Part shown: one piece after another, positions 51,232-60,177 of the stretch
How positions within the stretch are numbered: position 1 is the first letter of the stretch
Layout: each line of letters begins with the position of its first letter
DNA from: an uncultured cyanobacterium
GTDB taxonomy: Bacteria > Cyanobacteriota > Cyanobacteriia > PCC-6307 > Cyanobiaceae
Length of the DNA: 64,000 bases
Assembly: GCA_903917565.1 (NCBI GenBank)
Contig: CAIXBB010000007.1
Span: forward strand, 62,001 to 126,000
Direction: 5' to 3'
Notes under the pieces: generated by a model
Seen by the model: the letters and a program-made list of their open reading frames with translations, nothing else
What the model was told of the DNA's origin: nothing
Database searches by the model: none
Program-made: the position numbers and the translations under genes

Positions 51232-51810
51232 TCAAGGCAAACTCTGCACGGAACCCTTCTGCGGCTTCACCTTTGCCCAGACGGCCTCCATGCCGCCCGC
51301 CAGCGGCCTCGAGCTGAGCGCATCGATCCGCAGGACCTGCCCCCTGGGGATGATGCCCAGGGACGAGCCCGAGCGGATCGTGCCCTGGGACCTCAGGTAC
51401 ACGGATGTCGAGGTGGTGACATCGAAATTGGGGGCCGGCTTTTTCGGGACGTTGATGGTGCGATCGTCCCGGAGAGTGCCGGAGGCATCCGCCTTGCCGA
51501 TGTAGATCCAACCCTGAAGGTCGGTGGCGGCGATCCTGGCCGTCGTGATCTCCTCCAGAGCCATGGCAACGGGCGAAGGCTGAACCTGAATAGTCTCCAC
51601 TGTTCCCTGTTGGAGAGCCCCCCTTGATTCGCCGATCAGCTTGACTTGCTTGCGGATCTGACGCTGAACGCTCACATCCTCTGTTCGCGCCAGCATGCCC
51701 AGGGCATTCTTGCAGGTCGACAACTCAGGCAGTTCCTTGCATTCCTGCCTGAGCAGAAAGGCTGCGACATCCCTGAGGTTGCTCTTGCCGCTCTGCAGCG
51801 ATGTTGGCAA
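51232..51810 (-). CDS. SH3-like domain protein, probably frameshifted
   Basis: A 192-residue frame. The C-terminal 85 residues (DLQGWIYIGKADASGTLRDDRTINVPKK, TSTSVYLRSQG, LGIIPRGQVLRIDALSS) look like a bacterial SH3 domain; the N-terminal part is helical with two cysteines (LRQECKELPELSTCKNALGML). The frame opens abruptly. A second, overlapping frame upstream (51725-52030) reads like the missing N-terminus, so the intact gene probably ran from 52030 to 51232 and carries a one-base shift near 51790. The protein family is unknown. Confidence 0.5.
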   Translation of the reverse strand: MPTSLQSGKSNLRDVAAFLLRQECKELPELSTCKNALGMLARTEDVSVQRQIRKQVKLIGESRGALQQGTVETIQVQPSPVAMALEEITTARIAATDLQGWIYIGKADASGTLRDDRTINVPKKPAPNFDVTTSTSVYLRSQGTIRSGSSLGIIPRGQVLRIDALSSRPLAGGMEAVWAKVKPQKGSVQSLP

Positions 51811-52030
51811 AGTTCATCTTGCCCTTGGTTTCATTGTCACCTGTGAGGTTATCCATCTGATCCAGGATCTGTTTTGAGAAGGCCTGTGTGCGTTTGGCCT
51901 CCTCCAGAGAATGGGTGATTCTCACAGAGCTCCAGGCCTGGAAAGCACCAGACAGAGACACCACCGAACCCTTGAATATACTGAGATTCCTGATGAGAGA
52001 AGAAGTCTCATCCGAAGGAAATGGTCCCAT
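51725..52030 (-). pseudogene. Probable N-terminal fragment of the SH3-like gene
   Basis: This frame encodes a hydrophobic segment (LSIFKGSVVSLSGAFQAW) followed by charged helix (HSLEEAKRTQAFSKQILDQMDNLTGDNETKGK). Read on, it loses protein character just where the downstream frame (ending at 51232) gains it. The codon phase differs by one base, consistent with a single-base insertion or a two-base deletion in the overlap. Confidence 0.35.
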
Positions 52031-52204
52031 TCAACATCCAATCCCACAGCTATCCTTACCCTATCCTTCTCAAGCCTTGATGGGCTTCAGATCGTTCCAG
52101 ATCGAGAGAAATAACTTCACAATCACCACCCAGTTCCTCAATGTGGCCCCCTTCTGCAGGCTGGACCACCGGAGCCTCCGCTGACGTGACGGCAAACGAC
52201 GGAC

Positions 52205-52243
52205 AGCGGCAGATTTTGTGCTGAACATACAAAGCCTGCCGCT
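52205..52243. other. Long hairpin upstream of the nadM pseudogene
   Basis: AGCGGCAG pairs with CTGCCGCT, and after one A-C mismatch the stem continues TTTTGT with ACAAAG (one T-G wobble), leaving a 9-base loop. It lies between the leftward SH3-like gene and the rightward nadM remnant, so it could serve either as leader structure or as part of a lost element. Confidence 0.5.
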
Positions 52244-52273
52244 GAGACGGGCGCCATCTCAGGGATTCTGAGG

Positions 52274-52672
52274 TTCACCACGAATCTCGACGTCGCTGTC
52301 CTGATCGGACGCTTTCAGCCCGTTCATGAAGGGCATGTGTCATTGGTCGCGTCGGCTCTCGACAGGGCCGATCGGCTGCTGCTCCTGTTGGGCAGCCATC
52401 GCTGCGCCCCAGATACCCGCAACCCATGAAGCAGTGAGGAGCGGGAGCGAATGATCCGCGACGCCCTGCCTGCCGATTGGCAACGCCGGCTGGTGGTGAT
52501 CCCGATCCGCGACCATCTGTACTCCGACAATCTCCGGCTGGCGGAGGTGCATGAGAAGGTGCTCGCCGTCACGGATGAGGAGGATCGGGTGCTGCTGGTC
52601 GGTCACAGAAAAGACCACAGCAGTGACTACCTGGACCTCTTCCCCCAGTGGGACTTCCAGGACGTGCCCTGA
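52274..52672 (+). pseudogene. NMN adenylyltransferase (NadM-type) remnant
   Basis: The reading frame encodes VAVLIGRFQPVHEGHVSLV, the HxGH nucleotidyltransferase motif, then LLLLLGSHRCAPDTRNP, a TGA at 52427, and in the same frame SSEERERMIRDALPADW...VLLVGHRKDHSSDYLDLFPQWDF before a second TGA at 52670. The first TGA stands where homologues have Trp (RNPW), so a TGG to TGA change is likely. No start codon is left upstream (TTCACCACG). The Nudix half and the ATP-binding ISxTxxR region of the bifunctional NadM-Nudix enzyme are missing. NAD synthesis must rely on another adenylyltransferase. Confidence 0.85.
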
Positions 52673-52840
52673 AGAGCGCCATCCGGCCAGCTGCCTCCAG
52701 ACCGTGTGCGAGAACGACGCGCGACCGCGCCGCTGCAGCCTCAAGGAGGTGCGCGCCAGGGCCACAGCGACCTGGATAGCGATGGTGAAGGTGGGCCGGC
52801 GAAAGCCTCCTAGGCTTCGGTAGCCACCGGGTGGCTGGCC

Positions 52841-55591
52841 ATGTTCCCTCCCGAGGCCACGGCCTGGCAGACCCTCTCGGGGCAGGAATGCCTTCGGCGT
52901 CTCGAGGTCGGCGAGGCGGGCCTGAGCGAGGCCGTCGCGGCCGAACGCCTGGCCCGCGAAGGTCCCAACCGGCTGTCCTTGCCGCCGGGCCCGGGCCGCT
53001 GGCGGATCCTGCTGGATCAGTTCAGCAACGTGATGCTGGTCCTGCTGCTGGCGGTGGCGGCCGTGTCCGCCGGACTGGCGGTGCTGGATCACGCCTTCCC
53101 CAAGGACGCGATCGCCATCCTGCTGATCGTGGCCCTCACCGCCCTGCTGGGCTACCTGCAGGAAAGCCAGGCGCTGCTGGCCCTGCGCAGTCTCCTGAAC
53201 CTCGCCCAGCCCCAGGCCAGAGTCCGCAGGGGCGGACTCTGGCAGCGCCTCCCCAGTGACCGGCTGGTGCCGGGGGACCTGATCCGCCTGGAAAGCGGCG
53301 ATCGTGTGCCCGCTGATGCACGGCTGCTGGAGGGCAACGACCTGGGGCTGCAGGAGGCGGCCCTCACCGGCGAGGCCGAGCTGGTGAGCAAACGCCCCGA
53401 ACCGCCGCTGGCCCCTGACACGCCCGTGGTGGAGCGGCGCAACTGCCTGTTTCTCGGCACCGCGGTGGGGCGGGGGCGGGGGCTGGCCGTGGTGACAGCC
53501 ACGGGCATGGCCACCGTGCTGGGAGGCATCGCCGCACTGATCCATGGCGCCCGCCCGGAGCCAACGCCCCTGCAGAAACGCCTGGCGAATCTCTCAGGAC
53601 AGCTGGTGGCCTGGGCCCTGGTCCTGGTGGCGGCGGTGGTGCTCGGGGGGTGGCTGCTGGGCGGCTCCCCCCTGGGCCTGCTGGAGCTGGCCCTCTCGAC
53701 CGCCGTGGCGATCGTGCCGGAGGGGCTGCCGGCGGTGATCACCGTGAGCCTGGCGATCGGCACCCAGCGGATGGTGCGGCGAGCTGCCCTGATCCGCCAC
53801 CTGCCGGCGGTGGAGGCCCTGGGCGCGATCACCGTCATCTGCACCGACAAGACCGGCACCCTCACCCAGAACCGGCAGGTGGTGGTGGAGCTCCGCTGCG
53901 GCACCCAGGCCCTGCCCCTCGACGAGAACGGCTTCAGGGTCAGGGAGCTGGCGCCTCCACCGGGGGCAGAGGCCGGGATCAGTCCTGGGAACGTGGACCT
54001 GCTGCTGCAGGCCGGCGTGCTCTGCAACGATTCCGAACCACAGCAGCAGGGGGGGATGGGGGATCCCACCGAGGTTGCCCTGATGGAGGCCGCCGCCCGG
54101 GCGGGCCTGGAGGAAGCCAGTCTGCGTGCGAAGCACCCGCGTACGGCGGAGATCCCCTTCCGCGCCGAGCGCCAGAGGATGGCGGTGTGGGTGAGCGACC
54201 CAGGTGGCAGCCTGGCGGCTCCCCTGGGCGAAACCCCCTTCGGCTCCTCCGCTGCAGAAGTGTCCCAGCTGTTGATCGTCAAGGGAGCTCCGGAGGCGAT
54301 CCTGCACGACTGCGATCGCTGGATGGATGGCACGGGGGCGCGGACCCTCTCAACGGCCCAACGGGACTGGTGGCTGGCGGAAGCACGCGGGCTGGCCTCC
54401 TCTGGCCTGCGGGTGCTGGCCTTCGCCTGCGGCCCGCAGCATCAGGGCCCAGAAAGCCCGTTGGAGGCCCTGGACCTGCTCGGCCTGATGGCGCAGCGCG
54501 ATCCGCCCCGGCCGGAGGTGCCAGGCGCCGTGGCCCGTTGCCATGGGGCCGGCATCCGGCCGGTGATGGTCACCGGCGACCACCCCCTCACGGCGCGCGC
54601 GATCAGCGAGGCCATCGGCCTGGCGGAACCCGGCAGCCCGATCGTGCAGGGTCCGGAGCTGGAGGGCCTCAACGAGGAGGCTCTCGAAGCGGTGGTGCGA
54701 CGCACAAGCCTCTTCGCCCGGGTGGTGCCGGAGCAGAAGCTCCGCATCGTGCGGGCGCTGCAGGCCACGGGCGCGGTGGTGGCCATGACCGGTGACGGGG
54801 TCAACGACGCCCCGGCCCTGCGCCAGGCGCACGTCGGTGTGGCCATGGGGATCAGCGGCTCTGACGTGAGCCGGGAGGCGGCCGACGTGGTGCTCCTCGA
54901 CGACAACTTCGCCTCGATCGTCAACGCCGTGGAGGAAGGACGGCAGGTGTACGCGAACATCCGCCGCTTCGTGCGCTTCATCCTCGGCTGCAACCTGGGG
55001 GAACTGATCACTATCGGCTCGGCGCCGCTGCTGGGTCTGGCCCTGACGCCCCTGCAGATCCTCTGGATCAACCTGGTGACCGACGGCCTGCCGGCCCTGG
55101 CCCTGGCCCTGGGTCCACCCGGGGAGGATCTGATGCATCAGCCGCCGATCGAACCCGGCGAGTCGATCTTCGCCCGCGGGCTGGGCAGCGCCATCCTGCG
55201 CATCGGGCTGGTGTTCGGGGCCCTGGTGGTGGCGCTGATGCTGGTGGCCGCCCGCCTGGGTAGGCCCTGGCAGACGATGGCCTTCACCACCCTCGCCCTG
55301 GCCCAGCTGGGCCACGCCCTCTCGGCCGGCAGCGACAGGCCCCTGTGGCGCACCCCTCCCCTGGCGAACCCCTGGCTGCTGGGCGCGGTGCTGGCCACCA
55401 CCGCCCTGCAGCTGACACTCCTGTACGTGACGCCGATGGCCCGCTTCTTCGGGGTCACCGCCCTGTCCGCCGTCGATCTGACGGCCTGCGGAGGGGTGAG
55501 CGTGGCGTTCGTGGCCTACCTGGAGCTGGAGAAGTGGCTCGCCCCTGGCGCGGCGACGCCGGTTCAGCGGTCGGTGACGAAGGAGGCGTAG
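52841..55591 (+). CDS. P-type Ca2+-transporting ATPase (PacL-like)
   Basis: A 916-residue P2-type ATPase. The phosphorylated Asp lies in [12 protein letters not shown] (Asp336), with TGEAELVSK in the actuator, KGAPEAIL in the nucleotide domain and [12 protein letters not shown] in the hinge. Transport-site residues match Ca2+ pumps: PEGLPAV in helix 4, NLGE in helix 5 and [10 protein letters not shown] in helix 6, corresponding to both calcium sites of SERCA. It expels Ca2+ (possibly Mn2+) across the cytoplasmic membrane. Its 3' end overlaps the convergent pterin dehydratase gene by 28 bases. Confidence 0.92.
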   Translation: MFPPEATAWQTLSGQECLRRLEVGEAGLSEAVAAERLAREGPNRLSLPPGPGRWRILLDQFSNVMLVLLLAVAAVSAGLAVLDHAFPKDAIAILLIVALTALLGYLQESQALLALRSLLNLAQPQARVRRGGLWQRLPSDRLVPGDLIRLESGDRVPADARLLEGNDLGLQEAALTGEAELVSKRPEPPLAPDTPVVERRNCLFLGTAVGRGRGLAVVTATGMATVLGGIAALIHGARPEPTPLQKRLANLSGQLVAWALVLVAAVVLGGWLLGGSPLGLLELALSTAVAIVPEGLPAVITVSLAIGTQRMVRRAALIRHLPAVEALGAITVICTDKTGTLTQNRQVVVELRCGTQALPLDENGFRVRELAPPPGAEAGISPGNVDLLLQAGVLCNDSEPQQQGGMGDPTEVALMEAAARAGLEEASLRAKHPRTAEIPFRAERQRMAVWVSDPGGSLAAPLGETPFGSSAAEVSQLLIVKGAPEAILHDCDRWMDGTGARTLSTAQRDWWLAEARGLASSGLRVLAFACGPQHQGPESPLEALDLLGLMAQRDPPRPEVPGAVARCHGAGIRPVMVTGDHPLTARAISEAIGLAEPGSPIVQGPELEGLNEEALEAVVRRTSLFARVVPEQKLRIVRALQATGAVVAMTGDGVNDAPALRQAHVGVAMGISGSDVSREAADVVLLDDNFASIVNAVEEGRQVYANIRRFVRFILGCNLGELITIGSAPLLGLALTPLQILWINLVTDGLPALALALGPPGEDLMHQPPIEPGESIFARGLGSAILRIGLVFGALVVALMLVAARLGRPWQTMAFTTLALAQLGHALSAGSDRPLWRTPPLANPWLLGAVLATTALQLTLLYVTPMARFFGVTALSAVDLTACGGVSVAFVAYLELEKWLAPGAATPVQRSVTKEA

Positions 55592-55923
55592 GGACGCCGG
55601 GGCTCCATAGCCTCGAAGCGGGCGGCCAGCACGGCATCGGCGCGGGTGAGTCCATCCACCTTGTGGGTATGGATCAACGCTTCGGCATGGCCCCAGCCGA
55701 GACGGAACTCGGCGTGGTGGCCCTGTTCCTCGCAGATCGCCCCGGCCCTGTTCACCCAGTCGAGGGCGGCGCGGAAATCAGCGAACCGCCAGCCCTTGCG
55801 CAGGTGGTGGTGATCGATGACCTCCCAGCCCGGCAGCTCCCCCATCAGGGAGGCAAGCTCCTGGACGCTGAGGGTGGGGGCACCCTCCCGGCAGGGAAGA
55901 CAGGCTTCGTTGGCCAGGGCCAT
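55564..55923 (-). CDS. Pterin-4a-carbinolamine dehydratase
   Basis: A 119-residue PCD/DCoH protein that recycles 4a-hydroxytetrahydrobiopterin. The core is LMGELPGWEVIDHHHLRKGWRFADFRAALDWVNRAGAICEEQGHHAEFRLGWGHAEALIHTHKVDGLTRAD, with the active-site HH and the HTHKVDGLT motif. It may act in pterin metabolism or as an assembly factor. Starts at 55947 and 55989 are also in frame; 55923 gives the compact family length. Confidence 0.9.
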   Translation of the reverse strand: MALANEACLPCREGAPTLSVQELASLMGELPGWEVIDHHHLRKGWRFADFRAALDWVNRAGAICEEQGHHAEFRLGWGHAEALIHTHKVDGLTRADAVLAARFEAMEPRRPYASFVTDR

Positions 55924-56019
55924 CGTCTCGGCTGCGACGACCCCCATTGTGGAAGGCCTTGGACGCCCCCCTGCCCCGGCCTGCGCCATGCTGGGCGATC
56001 ACCCCACCCCCGCCGGCGC

Positions 56020-56235
56020 ATGAGCCTCGATCAGGCGCGCTCCTTCCTGGCCAGGATGTCGGACGACGAGGCCCTGCGGGGCGAGGTGCTGGCCGCCGCC
56101 ACGGCCGACGATGTGGCCCAGATCGCCGCGGGCCGGGGCTTCGATTTCTCGGGTGATGAGCTGCTGCGGCTGTCAGGGAAGAAGGTGGGTCGGGTCACGG
56201 TGACCAAGCAGGACATCCCCGGGGAATACAACTGA
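56020..56235 (+). CDS. Nif11-like small protein
   Basis: A 71-residue protein with a Nif11-type fold: SLDQARSFLARMSDDEALRGEVLAAATADDVAQIAAGRGFDFSGDELLRLSG, then a short tail KKVGRVTVTKQDIPGEYN. Nif11-like proteins are abundant in cyanobacteria, some as leaders of modified peptides. This one has no Gly-Gly cleavage site and no Cys/Ser/Thr-rich core, so it is probably a stand-alone protein of unknown role. It is divergent from the pterin dehydratase and convergent with the cupin gene. Confidence 0.8.
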   Translation: MSLDQARSFLARMSDDEALRGEVLAAATADDVAQIAAGRGFDFSGDELLRLSGKKVGRVTVTKQDIPGEYN

Positions 56236-56245
56236 GGCGGGATGG

Positions 56246-56662
56246 CTAGGCCATCGCCAGACGTCGCCACTGGCTGCGGAGCTGGTGCGGCACCGGCAGG
56301 GGCCGGTAGTCCCGGGGATCACTGGGGCCGTGGCGCAGCACGGCATTGACCATCAGGGCGGGGATCCGGCCACGGTTGATGGCGCCGTGGGGCACCCCGG
56401 GGGGGATGCGGACCCAGAGGCCCTCGTCCTCCCGCAGCGGGATGCGGCGCAGCTGACGGTTCTGCAGCACCACCAGATCGATCGATCCCCGCAACAGGAG
56501 CAGCTGATCGGTCTGGAAGCGGTGGCAGAAGAGCTCAAAGGAGTCGCCGCTGGCAATCTCGGCGATCAGGGTTTCATCGCTGGCGCGGGGTGCGGAGAAG
56601 ACTGCCTCCCCATGCAGTGAGCGCTCCATGGGCAGGAGTTCGACGATGCGGGAGAGAGCCAT
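56246..56662 (-). CDS. Cupin-domain protein
   Basis: A 138-residue cupin: FELFCHRFQTDQLLLLRGSIDLVVLQNRQLRRIPLREDEGLWVRIPPGVPHGAINRG, with the metal-binding His of the second motif in PPGVPHGAI and a weaker first motif (FCHRFQTDQ). A short cytosolic single-domain protein resembling sugar epimerase-like cupins; substrate unknown. It converges on the Nif11-like gene with 10 bases between the ends. Confidence 0.75.
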   Translation of the reverse strand: MALSRIVELLPMERSLHGEAVFSAPRASDETLIAEIASGDSFELFCHRFQTDQLLLLRGSIDLVVLQNRQLRRIPLREDEGLWVRIPPGVPHGAINRGRIPALMVNAVLRHGPSDPRDYRPLPVPHQLRSQWRRLAMA

Positions 56663-56681
56663 GGCGCTCGCAGCAATAGGA

Positions 56682-57497
<816 letters not shown>

Positions 57498-57516
57498 CAA
57501 CCTTGTTTCTAATCGG

Positions 57517-57548
57517 CCCTGCCTGGGAAGGCCCCATGGCAGGCAGGG
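57517..57548 (-). promoter_or_regulatory. Hairpin in the sodA leader
   Basis: CCCTGCCTG (57517-57525) and CAGGCAGGG (57540-57548) form a perfect 9-base stem with a 14-base loop, ending about 20 bases before the sodA start on the minus strand. It could affect translation or terminate upstream transcripts; no T-run follows. Confidence 0.4.
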
Positions 57549-57566
57549 GCTCAGGCTGAACGCCAG

Positions 57567-57635
57567 TCAAACCAGGGCCGCCTCGGGCATGGGTTCGGGC
57601 AGGGTGTTCGGCTTGGTGACTACCCAGATCGGCAT
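57567..57635 (-). CDS. Possible 22-residue peptide
   Basis: MPIWVVTKPNTLPEPMPEAALV, preceded by GGAGGTGG just before the ATG, which is a strong ribosome-binding sequence. It lies between the hydrolase gene and sodA on the same strand. Such a short frame can arise by chance; it might be a leader peptide. Confidence 0.2.
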   Translation of the reverse strand: MPIWVVTKPNTLPEPMPEAALV

Positions 57636-57663
57636 CCACCTCCATCCTTGGCCGGAATGGCCG

Positions 57664-58278
57664 TCAGGGGCGCAGCAAGTCCTCCACCAGGGGTTCGAGA
57701 GCCGCCGGGTGGCGCAGCAGTTGCTGGTGGGTCAAGACCGGCAGCATCCGCCGCGGCCCCACCGGCAGCACCCCACGCCAGCCCGGCACCACCATCAGAT
57801 CGAAGGCGGTGCCATAGCTGCAGCAGTCGATGCCCTGCAGAGGGGTGAGATCGGCGTTGAGCTGGCGCAGCAGCGCGCTGCCCAGCTTGAGATCGGCGAT
57901 GCCGGCCAACGGCAGGCGGGGCCAGGGCTGGGCCGTCAGGGTGCCCTGCTGGGGGCTGCCGAGGCTGAGGAAGCGGCGGGTGCGGGCATGGCCGCCCAGC
58001 AACTGGATCCAGGTGCGGGCGATGACGCCGCCCATCGAAAACCCGAGGATGTCGATCGGCTCACTCACGCCGAACGCCGCCTCGATGTGACCGGCGAGCC
58101 GCTGGGCCGAGATCTGGATCGGCGCGATGCCGAAGCGCAGGGGCAGCGCAGGCTGCAACAGGGGCTGGCGTCTGCCGGCCAGGACCCTCTCCAGTCGTTC
58201 GAACACCCGGGGAGTGTCGAACAGCCCATGAACCAGCACCAGAGGGGGCCGAGCAGAAGGATCGCCGCCTGAAGACAT
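57664..58278 (-). CDS. Alpha/beta hydrolase, lipase-like
   Basis: A 204-residue hydrolase: PPLVLVHGLFDTPRVFERLERVL (oxyanion HG), nucleophile elbow DILGFSMGGVIARTWIQLLGG with Ser, and SLGSPQQGTLTAQPWPRLPLAG followed by a late His (LPVLTHQQLLRHP). The pattern GFSMGG...SLGSPQQGT is that of triacylglycerol lipase/PGAP1-like esterases. No signal peptide in the chosen form (ATG 58278); an upstream frame exists. A GACCCTT/AAGGGTC hairpin (58324-58343) lies in its leader. Confidence 0.82.
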   Translation of the reverse strand: MSSGGDPSARPPLVLVHGLFDTPRVFERLERVLAGRRQPLLQPALPLRFGIAPIQISAQRLAGHIEAAFGVSEPIDILGFSMGGVIARTWIQLLGGHARTRRFLSLGSPQQGTLTAQPWPRLPLAGIADLKLGSALLRQLNADLTPLQGIDCCSYGTAFDLMVVPGWRGVLPVGPRRMLPVLTHQQLLRHPAALEPLVEDLLRP

Positions 58279-58482
58279 CGCGGTGACGTGCGGCACAGCT
58301 AAGGAAGGTGACGACACTGTCACGACCCTTACTCGCAAGGGTCTACGGCAAGAAAACTGTTTGGAAGCATGGCTGGTGCCTGGACACCGCCTGCGGGTGG
58401 GATGTCAGGGGGGCCACCTTCAGGGGCTCCAGGCTGACTCGATCAGGTGAACAATATGAGCAACAGTGCGGCCTGAGGAGAC

Positions 58483-58671
58483 TTACTTCTGCAGAAGGGA
58501 GAGTGTGCCAGCGAATGGAGAGACGGTGGTGGTGACCTGGGAGGGCGCTGTGATGGCCGGCGAAGAGTCCGCCTTGGACTCGGGGAAGGGAATCACCAGC
58601 ATCGAAACGAGAAAAGCGGCTCCGCTGATCGCGGCGACCGCTAGCTGAGCTACGGGGCTTACGGGATCCAT
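58483..58671 (-). CDS. Small single-span membrane protein
   Basis: A 62-residue protein with one clear membrane helix (VAQLAVAAISGAAFLVSMLVIPF) and a Ser/Thr/Pro-rich polar tail (SPAITAPSQVTTTVSPFAGTLSLLQK). The short soluble head MDPVSP and ATG start look genuine. No family recognised; it may be a small thylakoid or plasma-membrane protein. Confidence 0.45.
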   Translation of the reverse strand: MDPVSPVAQLAVAAISGAAFLVSMLVIPFPESKADSSPAITAPSQVTTTVSPFAGTLSLLQK

Positions 58672-58932
58672 GGCCGAGGCTTCACTGGTCCTTAAGAGTA
58701 CACCAAGTTATCGCTCATGGCTATGGGAACCGCTACGGCGGTGCCCCAGGCAGGGGCGTGATCGGCAAGAAAGGTCAGGAATCAAACACTGACAGGCCTT
58801 TGGGGGGTTCACGATCTCCCCCACCAGGTCCCGGTACGCCGCCGAAGGGACCTCCTTCCCAACCCGCAGACCACAGATAAACTGAGAATGTGAGGAGAGC
58901 TTGGATGAGCGGCCCCAGATGACCCCCTCCAG

Positions 58933-59448
58933 ATGAACCGCTACGACGCCCTGGCGGAACGGTGGCGAATTCAGAGCAACAGGTCCGACGAACTCCAGGA
59001 AACACTCCGCAACAACTCCTATCTCCTGCTCAACGAGCTGGCGACGGAGCTGGGTGTGGAGGCGAAATCCTGGAAGGAGCAGAAGAATCCCTTCCACCGC
59101 CGCTACGTCGACTATCGGCTTTCTCCCTTTCCAGGCTCGGAAGGGGAGACGCGGATCGACCGGTACACGCCCAGGGGCGAGCTGGAGTTCGCCATCGTCA
59201 TCACCTTCGACCACGGCGAAGAGCACTTCCCGAAGACCCGCTTCCTGGTGCCACTGGCCACGCGCATGTTCAGGCAGTATCCCCAGTACTGCCTGTGGGA
59301 CCCCCTTCTGGCGGCTCCACTCGAGGGCTTTCCTTGGGTGGCCACCCGACCTGCCGTGATTCAGGATATTTTCACACTCCTGGATCGGGAACTGGCGATC
59401 GATCCCTTCGAGGGGCCGCCGACACCCCCAAGACTCGCTTGCCTCTGA
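58933..59448 (+). CDS. Hypothetical soluble protein
   Basis: A 171-residue protein rich in aromatic and acidic residues (NSYLLLNELATELGVEAKSWKEQKNPFHRRYVDYRLSPFPG, IVITFDHGEEHFPKTRFLVPLATRMFRQYPQYCLWDPLLAAPLEGFPWVATRPAVIQDIFTLLDREL). No motif or domain recognised. A balanced composition and its own upstream region (about 260 bases) support a real gene. Possibly restricted to picocyanobacteria. Confidence 0.65.
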   Translation: MNRYDALAERWRIQSNRSDELQETLRNNSYLLLNELATELGVEAKSWKEQKNPFHRRYVDYRLSPFPGSEGETRIDRYTPRGELEFAIVITFDHGEEHFPKTRFLVPLATRMFRQYPQYCLWDPLLAAPLEGFPWVATRPAVIQDIFTLLDRELAIDPFEGPPTPPRLACL

Positions 59449-59484
59449 TCCTGCGGGAGGGCCCGCAGCCGTCACCCGCAGCCG

Positions 59485-60078
59485 TCAGCCCAGCACCGGA
59501 AAGCAGCCCCGCAGGCCACTGACGAGCATCTGCACGGCGATGGCACTCAGCAGCAGGCCCATCAGGCGGCTGATCACCTTCTCCTGCAGCTCCCCGAGGG
59601 CCTGGCGCAGGGGCATCGAAGCGATGAGCAGGAGATAGATGACGATCGCCAGCAGGCCGATCACCACACTCAGGGCCACCCTCCCCTGCCAGGCCGAAGG
59701 GGCAGCGGCCACCACCAGGGAGATGGCCCCGGGGCCCGCCAGCAAGGGCAGGCCGATCGGCACCACACCGGCGCTGTCTTCAGTGCCGTCCAGGGAACCA
59801 TGGCTCACTTCCCGCCCATCGATCAAGCGCAGACCGATCGGCAGCAGGATCAGCCCCCCGGCCACCCGGAACGCGTCCAGCGTGATGCCGAACAGGTCGA
59901 GCAGGGCCTGGCCCCACCAACAGGCGGCGATCAGGGCACAGAGAAAGGTGAGCACAGCCAGGCGGCTGATCCGGCGGATACGGACGGGATTGCCCCGCCC
60001 GGCCTCCACCACCACCGGCAGCAGACCGATCGGCGAACTGATCGCCAGCAGACCGACGGCCGTATTGATCAGGGACAT
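59485..60078 (-). CDS. MarC-family integral membrane protein
   Basis: A 197-residue protein with six membrane helices and MarC/UPF0056 motifs: TAVGLLAISSPIGLLPVVVEAG, FGITLDAFRVAGGLILLPIGLRLIDG, VVPIGLPLLAGPGAISLVV, and GLLLSAIAVQMLVSGLRG. The family is widespread with no firmly known function. The ATG at 60078 is chosen over an upstream extension. It is divergent from the efflux adaptor gene, with 99 bases between the two starts. Confidence 0.88.
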   Translation of the reverse strand: MSLINTAVGLLAISSPIGLLPVVVEAGRGNPVRIRRISRLAVLTFLCALIAACWWGQALLDLFGITLDAFRVAGGLILLPIGLRLIDGREVSHGSLDGTEDSAGVVPIGLPLLAGPGAISLVVAAAPSAWQGRVALSVVIGLLAIVIYLLLIASMPLRQALGELQEKVISRLMGLLLSAIAVQMLVSGLRGCFPVLG

Positions 60079-60177
60079 GGCGGCCCCGGGAACACCGGGC
60101 AATCGGTGACCATCATCAGAGGCGGGGGGGCGCCTTTGCCCCGGTTCCACTCCAGGCATCAGGATTGATCCATCGCC

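Noticed and set aside
52427-52429. TGA as a selenocysteine codon in the nadM remnant
   Set aside because: No SECIS-like need, homologues have Trp at this place, the start codon is missing and the protein is truncated at the other end too.
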